From positions 1,488,001 to 1,552,000 of the forward strand of contig OY752141.1 of the NCBI GenBank assembly GCA_963573315.1: a DNA stretch of 64,000 nucleotides, in the 5' to 3' direction. Source of the DNA: Entomortierella parvispora. Lineage: Eukaryota; Mortierellomycota; Mortierellomycetes; Mortierellales; Mortierellaceae. The position numbers and the translations under genes are program-made. A model generated the notes under the pieces. It saw nothing but the letters and a program-made list of their open reading frames with translations, was not told the DNA's origin and did no database searches. Of this stretch, positions 20,889 to 31,800 are shown piece by piece. The first letter of the stretch is position 1. The number at the start of each line of letters is the position of its first letter.

Positions 20889-21264
20889 GATCTGTATCCG
20901 CACTCATTGGCTTGTCCTCTGATCTCCGACGAGTACCCCTGGCGTCCAGGTTCTGGACCTAGGGCTATAGCTACCCTTAGTACGTATCTCTCAGCCGCAC
21001 CTATCAGGACCTCCATCTCGTTCTCCTTCATCTATGTTGCCATCCCGGACCCTACTCATAGGTCCGGCTTATGATTAGTACCTGCCCGGATATGTATCCT
21101 ACTCTTTCGTGTCATCTCTGACTCAACGTAGGCCTGGGTCCAGGCCTTCATCACTCTCTAGTATATAAACCCCCCTGTCCTCTTGCTTTGTTCCTCAGTC
21201 TGCAATTCACAATAAACCACACCTTTCCTTCACCTTCTTGTTCCTGCCTTGTCTGACCGTGACA
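20813..21264 (+). repeat. 3' LTR of element B
   Basis: 452 bp, starts TGTCACGAAACG and ends GACCGTGACA, preceded by the purine tract TAGGGGGAGGA. Its internal hairpins include AGGCCTGG/CCAGGCCT. TATATAA lies at ~21161, and AATAAA within CACAATAAACC at ~21210. A solo copy is at 48400-48850 and a broken inverted copy at 46798-46986. The right flank is TAATGGAG of C' pol. Confidence 0.88.
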
Positions 21265-24200
21265 TAATGGAGTTATCCCCCAGCATCCGCCGAACCGTTC
21301 AAGCATCGTTGAAGACTGTACCGCGTGAGGAGCGAATTTTACTCAGTGAAGAATATCCGTCCCTGCCCCTCGGGGAGTCTGAAGCGGAAGAGTTGCGTGT
21401 ATTTTTGAATCGTGTTGAACGATCAAAGACAGACACTCATGGATTCCGAGCCGCAATTATGGGAACCAAGTGCGATATCTTACTTGATGGAGGATCTTGC
21501 GTCAATGTCATCCGTCGCGGGTTCTTGGAGCAGATTGGCATCACCAACCACACTCCATATTCATCGTTTACTTTGAAAGGGTTGACGGGGAATGCAGGCG
21601 TGGCTGGAGAGGCACCGAGCGTGCCTATCGATATCCAAGGTATCATGATCCCGGCCGGTTGTGTGATCGTCGAGTCCGTCGACTTCAATATTCTGTTGGG
21701 TCGTCCTTTCCTTGAAGCCTGTGGAGGATATACAGATTGGGCCACCGCCGTTACTAGTTTGCAAATACAAGGCTTCAAGATCGTGATCGATGGACGTGCT
21801 CGAACCACCCCGAAAGTCTCTCGTCTCCCCATCCAAGATAAACAACAGGACCCGGTGATAGAAACAAGTGAAGAGGGTGACACCGACGGTTCATCAGACG
21901 AGTCGGACACAGATGAGGAGGATTCTTCGACCGACGACAAAGAAAACGACGACGAAGGGTATGCCCTACTCATTCGAAGCATTCAGGAGGGCAAGGTTGA
22001 GCGGACTGATGCGCGACAACTCAAGAAGGACGATGAGAATGAGGAGATCGTCAATTGTTGGTTCTTGCGCGCCGTCTTCCCTGATCCCCCTGCTTTGGAT
22101 GGACGACAACCCACCTCTTGTTTGTCAATTTCAGATTCTTCGGATACGGCCTCATCGAAGATCAGCGATCCTATGTTTGATGCGGCCCCGATAATGGTCA
22201 ACAATTCATACGGATTTCATTTGGAGGCTCCCCGCTGTCGTGATCGTTTGACTAACACCCCGGTCATATTGTTGCCCGGCCTGGAGGAGCGATCAGTATA
22301 CGTGGGAGATATCCAAGAGGTTCACGACAACTTGCCTGAAATCCAACGCATTTTTCAGGAGCACCAGGAGTGTTTTCCCAAGGAAGGGGAGATGTCTAGG
22401 ACGTTGGATGCAGAGATGTTGGAAGCCCCTGCCTCTTTTCACCTCAAACCTGGGTCCAAATTTCCGCGCGCATATAACAAAAAATACTCGCCCGGACAAA
22501 TTGCGACCTTGTGCGAGTATCGAGACCAGATGGTCAGGGCTGGAAAAATGAGGCGATCTGGCTCACCTGCTTCTTGCAACCCTCTCCTGATTCAGAAGAA
22601 GGATGGATCTTATCGGGTGTGCATTAATTTTATCCCTGTCAACAAATTAATTGCCCCCATGGCCTGGCCCTTACCGGACCCTATCACTGAGATATACAAG
22701 CTGCAAGGATGCGAATTCTTATCTTTTTGGGATTGCAAGGACGGATACCTCCAATCGCCCATTGCCGAAGACAGTCGCTTTCTCACCGCCGTTGCTTTCC
22801 CAGACGGACTGTACGAGTACAATGTATTACCGATGGGCCTCATTGACTCCATGCAATGGTACACTCGACACATGGGCGAGGTCTTTAATTCTATCAAGGA
22901 TCGACTCAGCAATTTTGTGGACGACATGGCTACCGGAGATGCCAAATTCCCCCTTCATTTTCGGACTGTGGAAGAAGTGTTGGTGCAGATGGATGAGTTC
23001 AATGGATCGTTCTCTGGCAAGAAATCAGCATTTTTTGTGAAGCAGCGCGAGTTTTTGGGACGGATCGTCGGGAATGATCATATCTCGGCCGACCCAAAGA
23101 AGCTATCCAAGATGGAATATTGGCCGGTTCCGCAAAATGTGACAGAGTTGCGCGGATTTGTCGGGTTTGCCTTATTCCTCTGCGATTTCATATCCAACTT
23201 TTCTGCCATGGCTGCTCCACTCTTCCCGCTGTACAAATTGCACAAGGATCCCAAGGCCTTTGTCGACAAATGGTTGTCAGACCCCAAGTATACAGAAGCC
23301 TTTCGTGCCATTCAAATCGCTCTGGTTACTGCTCCGGTTTTGGTCATGATGGATCATAGACGCCCAGTTATTATTTCGGCCGACACCTCAGATTTTGCTT
23401 CTGGCCATGTAATTGCACACTGTCTGCACCCCGAAGATGATGAGCGGATTGATATCCATGTCAAGTATCAGCCGATAGTGTTTGGGAGCCGAAAATTATC
23501 TGGGGCCGAGTCAAGATATTTCGCCACTGAGCGTGAGCTGTTAGGATTGGTGTACTGCTTAACCAAGCATAGCCATCTGTTGGAGGGAAAGGAGATTCAT
23601 GTCTTCATCGATCATCGAGCGTTGTTATATCTGCACAACCTCTCTTCCAAAAGTGCACGCCTCACTCGATGGACCTTCATCATTGCTCAGTTCAGGATCA
23701 CCATCCACCATCGTCCGGGGCGAGATATGAAAGACTCGGATCCGCTCTCCCGTATTCATCATAAGAACATCACGGGTGAAGATTTGCCAGACATAGGAAT
23801 GGAGGATGCAATGGAGATGGAGGAGAACAAGCGGCTCATGAGGACTATGCTGATTTCAGAGGATCAGGAGCCTTTTGTTTCGATTGTGGCAGCTTTGCAA
23901 GGGGACCCATTGACATATTTGGATAAGGTCGCTAGGGGGAAGATCATGAGCATGCTTCCAAGTACTTTGTCACTCAAGGGCGTTTATTTAAACGCACATC
24001 CGGTGGTAGCCCACGCCAGTATGTACCACCAGGTGAAGTTTTGAGCGTGCTGGAGAACACTCATGGATCTACTGTCATGGGTCATCTCGGAGTGGTCGCA
24101 ACATATACACTCATTGCCGAAGGGTACTTCTGGCCGGGCATGTACGCAGACGTTAAGAAGCACCTTTCGACTTGCGACGCTTGTCAACGCTTTCAAACGC

Positions 24201-25362
24201 GCGATCCAACACGATATCGTTTCCATCGTTTGCCGCCACCTCAAACGATCTTCCATACCTTGGGCCTGGATGCAGTTGGACCCTTACCGATGTCTAATGG
24301 CAAGCGGTTTGTTTTGAATATGGTGGATTATCTCTCTGGATGGGTTGTATCTGTCGCCCTTGCTTCTTTAGCAGGAAATATTATTGTAATAGGCACAGAG
24401 GGGAATGCAAGGGAGAGACCGGGAGAGGGGACAGGGATAAGGACCAGGGACAGGGACAGGGGAAGAGGTAGAGTTGGGAGAACGAATGATGTTTATTATG
24501 TAGGGGGGATGGGGGTATATATATACGTCTGTGTGGCTGTGTGGCTGTGGTGGCTATGATGGTATTGTTTGGAGTGTAGTTTTGGAGTGTAGTTTTGGAG
24601 CGTAGCTAATCTTCTGTTGCAATTATCGTCCGGACTGTAGAAAAGCATTGGGCTCGACAATATGGATACCCCCATCGCATCATCACGGACAATGGATCAT
24701 CTCTATCCGCGGGAGCCTTCAAGGAGTGGTGTATCAATCATGAAATCGATCTCGACCCTGCTTCTGCATATCATCCAGAGACCAATGGAATGGTGGAGCG
24801 ATATAACGGTTTTATGGTACGACAATTGGCTCGTATCATTCAGCATGATGGTTTGGCTGAGAGTGCCTGGGCTACTATCTTGGACCGTGTTACATGGACT
24901 TGGAGAACTCAGATCAAGCAGACTAGAGGCGTATCTCCTTTCGAAATCCTCTTTGGTCAACGAGCTCGCCTCCCATGGGATATAGATCACACTCGGAAGA
25001 TGGATATGAATGAACGCGAGGAAGTCGACGAGGAGAGACGTGAGATCTTGGAAGTTTTGCGTGCTGAAGTTCATCAGAGGATTATTAATGAACACAAGTG
25101 GTCCACTGAAGCTGCTGATCTACCCCTCCCTCGGAAATATGAGGTCGGAGACGAGGTCTTGGTCCATCAGTCCGCACTTCTGAAGCAATGGAGTGGCAAG
25201 CTATCACCTCGTTGGAAGGGCCCTTTAACCATCTTCGAAGCTTTGCCTGGAGGTGCCTATCGATTGAGCGAGAAGGTTGAGGGGCAATGGCATCGATATT
25301 TTGGAGGTCGCCCTGTCAACCATGCTCGTCTTAAGCCTTACAAACGTGACACCCAGGATTAA
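21265..25362 (+). pseudogene. Pol of element C' (5'-truncated, frameshifted, interrupted)
   Basis: Begins abruptly at TAATGGAGTTATCC, equal to 13212 onward in element C, right after the LTR of B; the 5' part is therefore expected to the left of B, outside the window. Protease, RT, RNase H and the start of integrase are open to about 23957, where one C is missing (GCTTCCAAG against GCTTCCCAAG) and the frame breaks. Integrase sequence resumes from 24041, is interrupted by a 237-bp insertion (24385-24621), then continues to the normal C-terminus at 25362. The same one-base deletion is present in C''' at ~38534. Nonfunctional. Confidence 0.9.
24385..24621 (+). mobile_element. 237-bp solo LTR-like insertion in C' integrase
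   Basis: It starts TGTAATAGG, ends CTGTTGCA, and is flanked by ATTAT on both sides (24380-24384 and 24622-24626), a 5-bp target-site duplication. The uninterrupted sequence is present in C and D. Inside are a G/A-rich stretch of GGGACAGG-type units, a TATATATATA run (~24517) and three near-copies of TTGGAGTGTAG (~24568-24604). No coding capacity. It is either a solo LTR of a family not otherwise seen here or a very small nonautonomous element. Confidence 0.8.
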
Positions 25363-25462
25363 AAAATAGATCTGGAGGACGCCTATGGGGATCAGCTTCC
25401 TTAGAGACACTCGCTGGCTTGCTCTCACATAAGACGATGTGAGAAAGAGACCCTGGGATCGG

Positions 25463-26505
25463 TGTGGTGTAGTGGATCCAGGTCCCAGATCCACGCGAGC
25501 GAGATAGAGAGAGTTATTTTTAGTATTTAGTTATTTTTTTATTTTTGTTCCTGTTTTCTGTTTTCTATAAAAAAGGGAGCAAAGTCCACTTTGCTCCTGG
25601 TTGCCTTTTCCCCTTACGATTCCCTCCTGTACCTTGTTGATCACCAGAACACCTCCCTTCTGCTCGTATCTGTCTCGCAGTTACCCTTGGCGTTGCTGCA
25701 ATATTCAACCCCATCAGCCTTTGGACGCCGTTGCAATATACGAATCCCTGGGCCTTGACTGTTCCCTGGATATCCCCCAGACCTTTTGTGTTCCCTTGAT
25801 CCTCCCTGCCCACTCTCGCAACATATCCATCCGTGTGCCAGCCCTCCTTGATCAAGTCCTGTACCGCCCTCCGAGCGCTCCGTAGGATCACCTGGACCCT
25901 CGCCTATCCGATATCAATTGGCCATTTGCGAGGTACACTTACGATGTCATATCTCTTCTGAGTGGACCTGTTATGATCTTGGCAACCCACCCTGAGGCCT
26001 TCATTGGTGCTTGGGGACCAACCATCCTCCTCGTTATATCTCGGAGTCTCCTCTGAACCCTCAGTTAGGCGACCTTGTCCCCTTTCCCAGATAGAATCTC
26101 CTTTGCCTTGCTTTACTGACTAGATCCCATCCCATCCCCTGTGTTGTTATTAGTATAGTATAGTCGCCGTCGTGCTCTTAGCCTTGTAGTCTTTGTTCTC
26201 CTGTTTGGATCCCGTTAGGACCTGCCTGCTCTTCGGTATGTGGTCCTTGGTTTTCATCCAGTTCGTTCTACTTATCTTTTGATCCCTTTGCTGACTCTCT
26301 CTCCTTCCTGTTTATCTCCAGTACTATCTCCTTGAGACTGTATCTGATCATACAACAGCGTTGTGCCTGATTCCCTGTGGCCCTGAGAGCAAAGTCCCTA
26401 TCAACTGTAAGCGACGATTTTTGTTAGTCATCTTTCTTCTCGTTATCAATTTCGCTTCCAGCTCATTGCTGACCTTAGACTATACTTACATTAGACAACA
26501 TCACA
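25463..26505 (+). repeat. 3' LTR of element C'
   Basis: 1043 bp, same family as 9696-10737, with one extra T in GATTCCC (~26369). This extra base is shared with the LTR at 36257-37296 but not with those of C and D. Right flank is CCAC. Confidence 0.92.
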
Positions 26506-27010
26506 CCACCCACATTTTCATCTAACGCAGTATACATCCCGCGATATTCTTTCTTCATATACTCCATCTCCTTCCCGGATGTTGTTATTCGTTCATCTTG
26601 TATATCCATAGCAATCTTCATGTTGTTATTCTTTGTTCCAGCAACATAATTTTTTTGGACATTTCTTCCATTTGGACGTTTGTTCCGTCCTTTTCATCTT
26701 GCAAGTTATTCTCCAATTTCGCACTTATTTGCATGAACGATGACATTATGTTATCACGCGCAGTAAGCTGCAAATTTTCCTTGTCTTGCTCCAAGATCTT
26801 ATTTTCTAATTGCAAGTCTTGTATCATCACCTCCAATTTGCTTGTTTTCGTCTCCAATTGGCTTATTTTGTCACGTAGTTCATCTAAACCATCCAAACAA
26901 ACAACTTGCGCATGATTCGTATCCAATTTGCTAAATATATTTGTTATGGCTGTTGTTCCAATTTTCGCCATTTCCTCCATCGTTTCCAATGAGTAGGCTG
27001 AAAATTCCAA
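26506..27010 (-). pseudogene. Coiled-coil protein fragment in the single-copy island
   Basis: On the minus strand an ATG at 27010 opens a 130-residue frame to 26618. Most of it is a long heptad-rich coiled coil (ISQLETKTSKLEVMIQDLQL, then further L/I-spaced heptads). Past its stop, another frame continues coiled-coil-like sequence (GKEMEYMKKEYRGMY) up to the LTR of C' at 26505. The gene therefore seems to have been cut by the C' insertion and to carry a frameshift near 26620. I do not recognise the family. Its start overlaps the start of the plus-strand gene that follows. Confidence 0.4.
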
Positions 27011-27740
27011 AGGAATCTGTGCGCAACGAGGGATTCACGGACTTTTCCAAGATTTTCTGCGACTCTATTATTTTTTGGGGGTTGTACAATGGCGTTAAAG
27101 AAGATACAAAGGGCGCTAGCGTGGGAAAGTATATCGCCGAATTACGGGTGACATTCGAACAGGCGGACATGGCAGTAGAGTCCATCATGATGACACACAC
27201 CGGATTGTTAGATGATGACCACAAGATCGTTTCTGAGAAAATGCGGAAACGTCATCGCGAACAGTGTGGTAAAAAGTATATTGCCAAGTACATTGCGATC
27301 AAGGTGTCGTTGAGTTACGCTCATCTGCGCAGAACAGTAAGGATGCTGGAAAATGTACAGCGACAGCTCGAAAAGAAGTGCATCGCTCTACATGACATAG
27401 ACTTTGCGCAAGACTGTGGCAATATCACGATGAGACAGCAGCTGGAACGCCACATTCGTGAACAAAAGGCTGGTATCATCATCCAAGACCGCAAGAAAGT
27501 TGCATTTCCTGGATGGGAAATCGGAAACACACCAAAAATATCCGGTACAAGGTGTATAACAAGTTCGTGCAACAGTTGGAGAGTGCGGAGGTACGAAAGA
27601 GTTTGGGTTCGCGAATGGAGAATCTTGTGGAAAAGGAGGGCAAGTTTGCGGACCATTTGCGACGATACGAAGATTGTGGATACTCACGTCTGGAGTTGAC
27701 ATTCTACGGCTCCAAACTTCTGTCCACAGTACAGTACCGT
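26989..27740 (+). pseudogene. Replication-protein-like gene fragment in the single-copy island
   Basis: About 190 residues read in one frame from MSRLKIPKESVRNEGFTDF through the motif-like block ALHDIDFAQDCGN (~27388) to ~27545. The protein then continues in another frame with RYKVYNKFVQQLESAEVR, later RLELTFYGSKLLSTVQYR, up to the LTR of D at 27741. The Y-N-K...E...R-L-E-x-T-F-Y pattern resembles the C-terminal half of rolling-circle Rep_trans or phage gpII-type initiators, but I cannot name a family. The continuity of plausible protein over two frames suggests one gene with a recent frameshift near 27540, truncated on the right by a transposon. The N-terminus may start further left. Confidence 0.4.
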
Positions 27741-28782
27741 TGTGATGTTGTCTAATGTAAGTATAGTCTAAGGTCAGCAATGAGCTGGAAGCGAAATTGA
27801 TAACGAGAAGAAAGATGACTAACAAAAATCGCCGCTTACAGTTGATAGGGACTTTGCTCTCAGGGCCACAGGGATCAGGCACAACGCTGTTGTATGATCA
27901 GATACAGTCTCAAGGAGATAGTACTGGAGATAAACAGGAAGGAGAGAGAGTCAGCAAAGGGATCAAAAGATAAGTAGAACGAACTGGATGAAAACCAAGG
28001 ACCACATACCGAAGAGCAGGCAGGTCCTAACGGGATCCAAACAGGAGAACAAAGACTACAAGGCTAAGAGCACGACGGCGACTATACTATACTAATAACA
28101 ACACAGGGGATGGGATGGGATCTAGTCAGTAAAGCAAGGCAAAGGAGATTCTATCTGGGAAAGGGGACAAGGTCGCCTAACTGAGGGTTCAGAGGAGACT
28201 CCGAGATATAACGAGGAGGATGGTTGGTCCCCAAGCACCAATGAAGGCCTCAGGGTGGGTTGCCAAGATCATAACAGGTCCACTCAGAAGAGATATGACA
28301 TCGTAAGTGTACCTCGCAAATGGCCAATTGATATTGGATAGGCGAGGGTCCAGGTGATCCTACGGAGCGCTCGGAGGGCGGTACAGGACTTGATCAGGGA
28401 GGGCTGGCACACGGATGGATATGTTGCGAGAGTGGGCAGGGAGGATCAAGGGAACACAAAAGGTCTGGGGGATATCCAGGGAACAGTCAAGGCCCAGGGA
28501 TTCGTATATTGCAACGGCGTCCAAAGGCTGATGGGGTTGAATATTGCAGCAACGCCAAGGGTAACTGCGAGACAGATACGAGCAGAAGGGAGGTGTTCTG
28601 GTGATCAACAAGGTACAGGAGGGAATCGTAAGGGGAAAAGGCAACCAGGAGCAAAGTGGACTTTGCTCCCTTTTTTATAGAAAACAGAAAACAGGAACAA
28701 AAATAAAAAAATAACTAAATACTAAAAATAACTCTCTCTATCTCGCTCGCGTGGATCTGGGACCTGGATCCACTACACCACA
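27741..28782 (-). repeat. 3' LTR of element D
   Basis: 1042 bp; appears identical to 35211-36252. On the minus strand it has the same TATA box and post-TATA hairpin (GGAGCAAAGT stem) as element C. Confidence 0.92.
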
Positions 28783-28879
28783 CCGATCCCAGGGTCTCTT
28801 TCTCACATCGTCTTATGTGAGAGCAAGCCAGCGAGTGTCTCTAGGGAAGCTGATCCCCAAAGGCGTCCTCCAGATCTAT

Positions 28880-31800
28880 TTAATCCTGGGTGTCACGTTT
28901 GTAAGGCTTAAGACGAGCATGGTTGACAGGGCGACCTCCAAAATATCGATGCCATTGCCCCTCAACCTTCTCGCCCAATCGATAGGCACCTCCAGGCAAA
29001 GCTTCGAAGATGGTTAAAGGGCCCTTCCAACGAGGTGATAGCTTGCCACTCCATTGCTTCAGAAGTGCGGACTGATGGACCAAGACCTCGTCTCCGACCT
29101 CATATTTCCGAGGGAGGGGTAGATCAGCAGCTTCAGTGGACCACTTGTGTTCATTAATAATCCTCTGATGAACTTCAGCACGCAAAACTTCCAAGATCTC
29201 ACGTCTCTCCTCGTCGACTTCCTCGCGTTCATTCATATCCATCTTCCGAGTGTGATCTATATCCCATGGGAGGCGAGCTCGTTGACCAAAGAGGATTTCG
29301 AAAGGAGATACGCCTCTAGTCTGCTTGATCTGAGTTCTCCAAGTCCATGTAACACGGTCCAAGATAGTAGCCCAGGCACTCTCAGCCAAACCATCATGCT
29401 GAATGATACGAGCCAATTGTCGTACCATAAAACCGTTATATCGCTCCACCATTCCATTGGTCTCTGGATGATATGCAGAAGCAGGGTCGAGATCGATTTC
29501 ATGATTGATACACCACTCCTTGAAGGCTCCCGCGGATAGAGATGATCCATTGTCCGTGATGATGCGATGGGGGTATCCATATTGTCGAGCCCAATGCTTT
29601 TCTACAGTCCGGACGATAATATTTCCTGCTAAAGAAGCAAGGGCGACAGATACAACCCATCCAGAGAGATAATCCACCATATTCAAAACAAACCGCTTGC
29701 CATTAGACATCGGTAAGGGTCCAACTGCATCCAGGCCCAAGGTATGGAAGATCGTTTGAGGTGGCGGCAAACGATGGAAACGATATCGTGTTGGATCGCG
29801 CGTTTGAAAGCGTTGACAAGCGTCGCAAGTCGAAAGGTGCTTCTTAACGTCTGCGTACATGCCCGGCCAGAAGTACCCTTCGGCAATGAGTGTATATGTT
29901 GCGACCACTCCGAGATGACCCATGACAGTAGATCCATGAGTGTTCTCCAGCACGCTCAAAACTTCACCTGGTGGTACATACTGGCGTGGGCTACCACCAG
30001 ATGTGCGTTTAAATAAACGCCCTTGAGTGACAAAGTACTTGGGAAGCATGCTCATGATCTTCCCCCTAGTGACCTTATCCAAATATGTCAATGGGTCCCC
30101 TTGCAAAGCTGCCACAATCGAAACAAAAGGCTCCTGATCCTCTGAAATCAGCATAGTCCTCATGAGCCGCTTGTTCTCCTCCATCTCCATTGCATCCTCC
30201 ATTCCTATGTCTGGCAAATCTTCACCCGTGATGTTCTTATGATGAATACGGGAGAGCGGATCCGAGTCTTTCATATCTCGCCCCGGACGATGGTGGATGG
30301 TGATCCTGAACTGAGCAATGATGAAGGTCCATCGAGTGAGGCGTGCACTTTTGGAAGAGAGGTTGTGCAGATATAACAACGCTCGATGATCGATGAAGAC
30401 ATGAATCTCCTTTCCCTCCAACAGATGGCTATGCTTGGTTAAGCAGTACACCAATCCTAACAGCTCACGCTCAGTGGCGAAATATCTTGACTCGGCCCCA
30501 GATAATTTTCGGCTCCCAAACACTATCGGCTGATACTTGACATGGATATCAATCCGCTCATCATCTTCGGGGTGCAGACAGTGTGCAATTACATGGCCAG
30601 AAGCAAAATCTGAGGTGTCGGCCGAAATAATAACTGGGCGTCTATGATCCATCATGACCAAAACCGGAGCAGTAACCAGAGCGATTTGAATGGCACGAAA
30701 GGCTTCTGTATACTTGGGGTCTGACAACCATTTGTCGACAAAGGCCTTGGGATCCTTGTGCAATTTGTACAGCGGGAAGAGTGGAGCAGCCATGGCAGAA
30801 AAGTTGGATATGAAATCGCAGAGGAATAAGGCAAACCCGACAAATCCGCGCAACTCTGTCACATTTTGCGGAACCGGCCAATATTCCATCTTGGATAGCT
30901 TCTTTGGGTCGGCCGAGATATGATCATTCCCGACGATCCGTCCCAAAAACTCGCGCTGCTTCACAAAAAATGCTGATTTCTTGCCAGAGAACGATCCATT
31001 GAACTCATCCATCCGCACCAACACTTCTTCCACAGTCCGAAAATGAAGGGGGAATTTGGCATCTCCGGTAGCCATGTCGTCCACAAAATTGCTGAGTCGA
31101 TCCTTGATAGAATTAAAGACCTCGCCCATGTGTCGAGTGTACCATTGCATGGAGTCAATGAGGCCCATCGGTAATACATTGTACTCGTACAGTCCGTCTG
31201 GGAAAGCAACGGCGGTGAGAAAGCGACTGTCTTCGGCAATGGGCGATTGGAGGTATCCGTCCTTGCAATCCCAAAAAGATAAGAATTCGCATCCTTGCAG
31301 CTTGTATATCTCAGTGATAGGGTCCGGTAAGGGCCAGGCCATGGGGGCAATTAATTTGTTGACAGGGATAAAATTAATGCACACCCGATAAGATCCATCC
31401 TTCTTCTGAATCAGGAGAGGGTTGCAAGAAGCAGGTGAGCCAGATCGCCTCATTTTTCCAGCCCTGACCATCTGGTCTCGATACTCGCACAAGGTCGCAA
31501 TTTGTCCGGGCGAGTATTTTTTGTTATATGCGCGCGGAAATTTGGACCCAGGTTTGAGGTGAAAAGAGGCAGGGGCTTCCAACATATCTGCATCCAACGT
31601 CCTAGACATCTCCCCTTCCTTGGGAAAACACTCCTGGTGCTCCTGAAAAATGCGTTGGATTTCAGGCAAGTTGTCGTGAACCTCTTGGATATCTCCCACG
31701 TATACTGATCGCTCCTCCAGGCCGGGCAACAATATGACCGGGGTGTTAGTCAAACGATCACGACAGCGGGGAGCCTCCAAATGAAATCCGTATGAATTGT

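Larger units (their letters stand above)
8502..21264 (+). mobile_element. Gypsy element B (chromovirus-like), split by element C
   Basis: Gag end, protease and the start of reverse transcriptase are at 8502-9695; the rest of Pol is at 18212-20888, followed by a 452-bp 3' LTR. Element C (9696-18207) sits between them with a CCGC duplication, and removing it rejoins the reading frame. The 5' LTR and most of Gag are missing at 8502, where element A ends. The simplest reading is that A inserted into B gag and the rest of B lies left of the window. After the 3' LTR, sequence continues in the middle of C' pol, so B is itself probably inside C'. Confidence 0.75.

Noticed and set aside
24041-24559. 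172-codon frame as an intact integrase variant
   Set aside because: It is the frameshifted C' pol reading into the 237-bp insertion.
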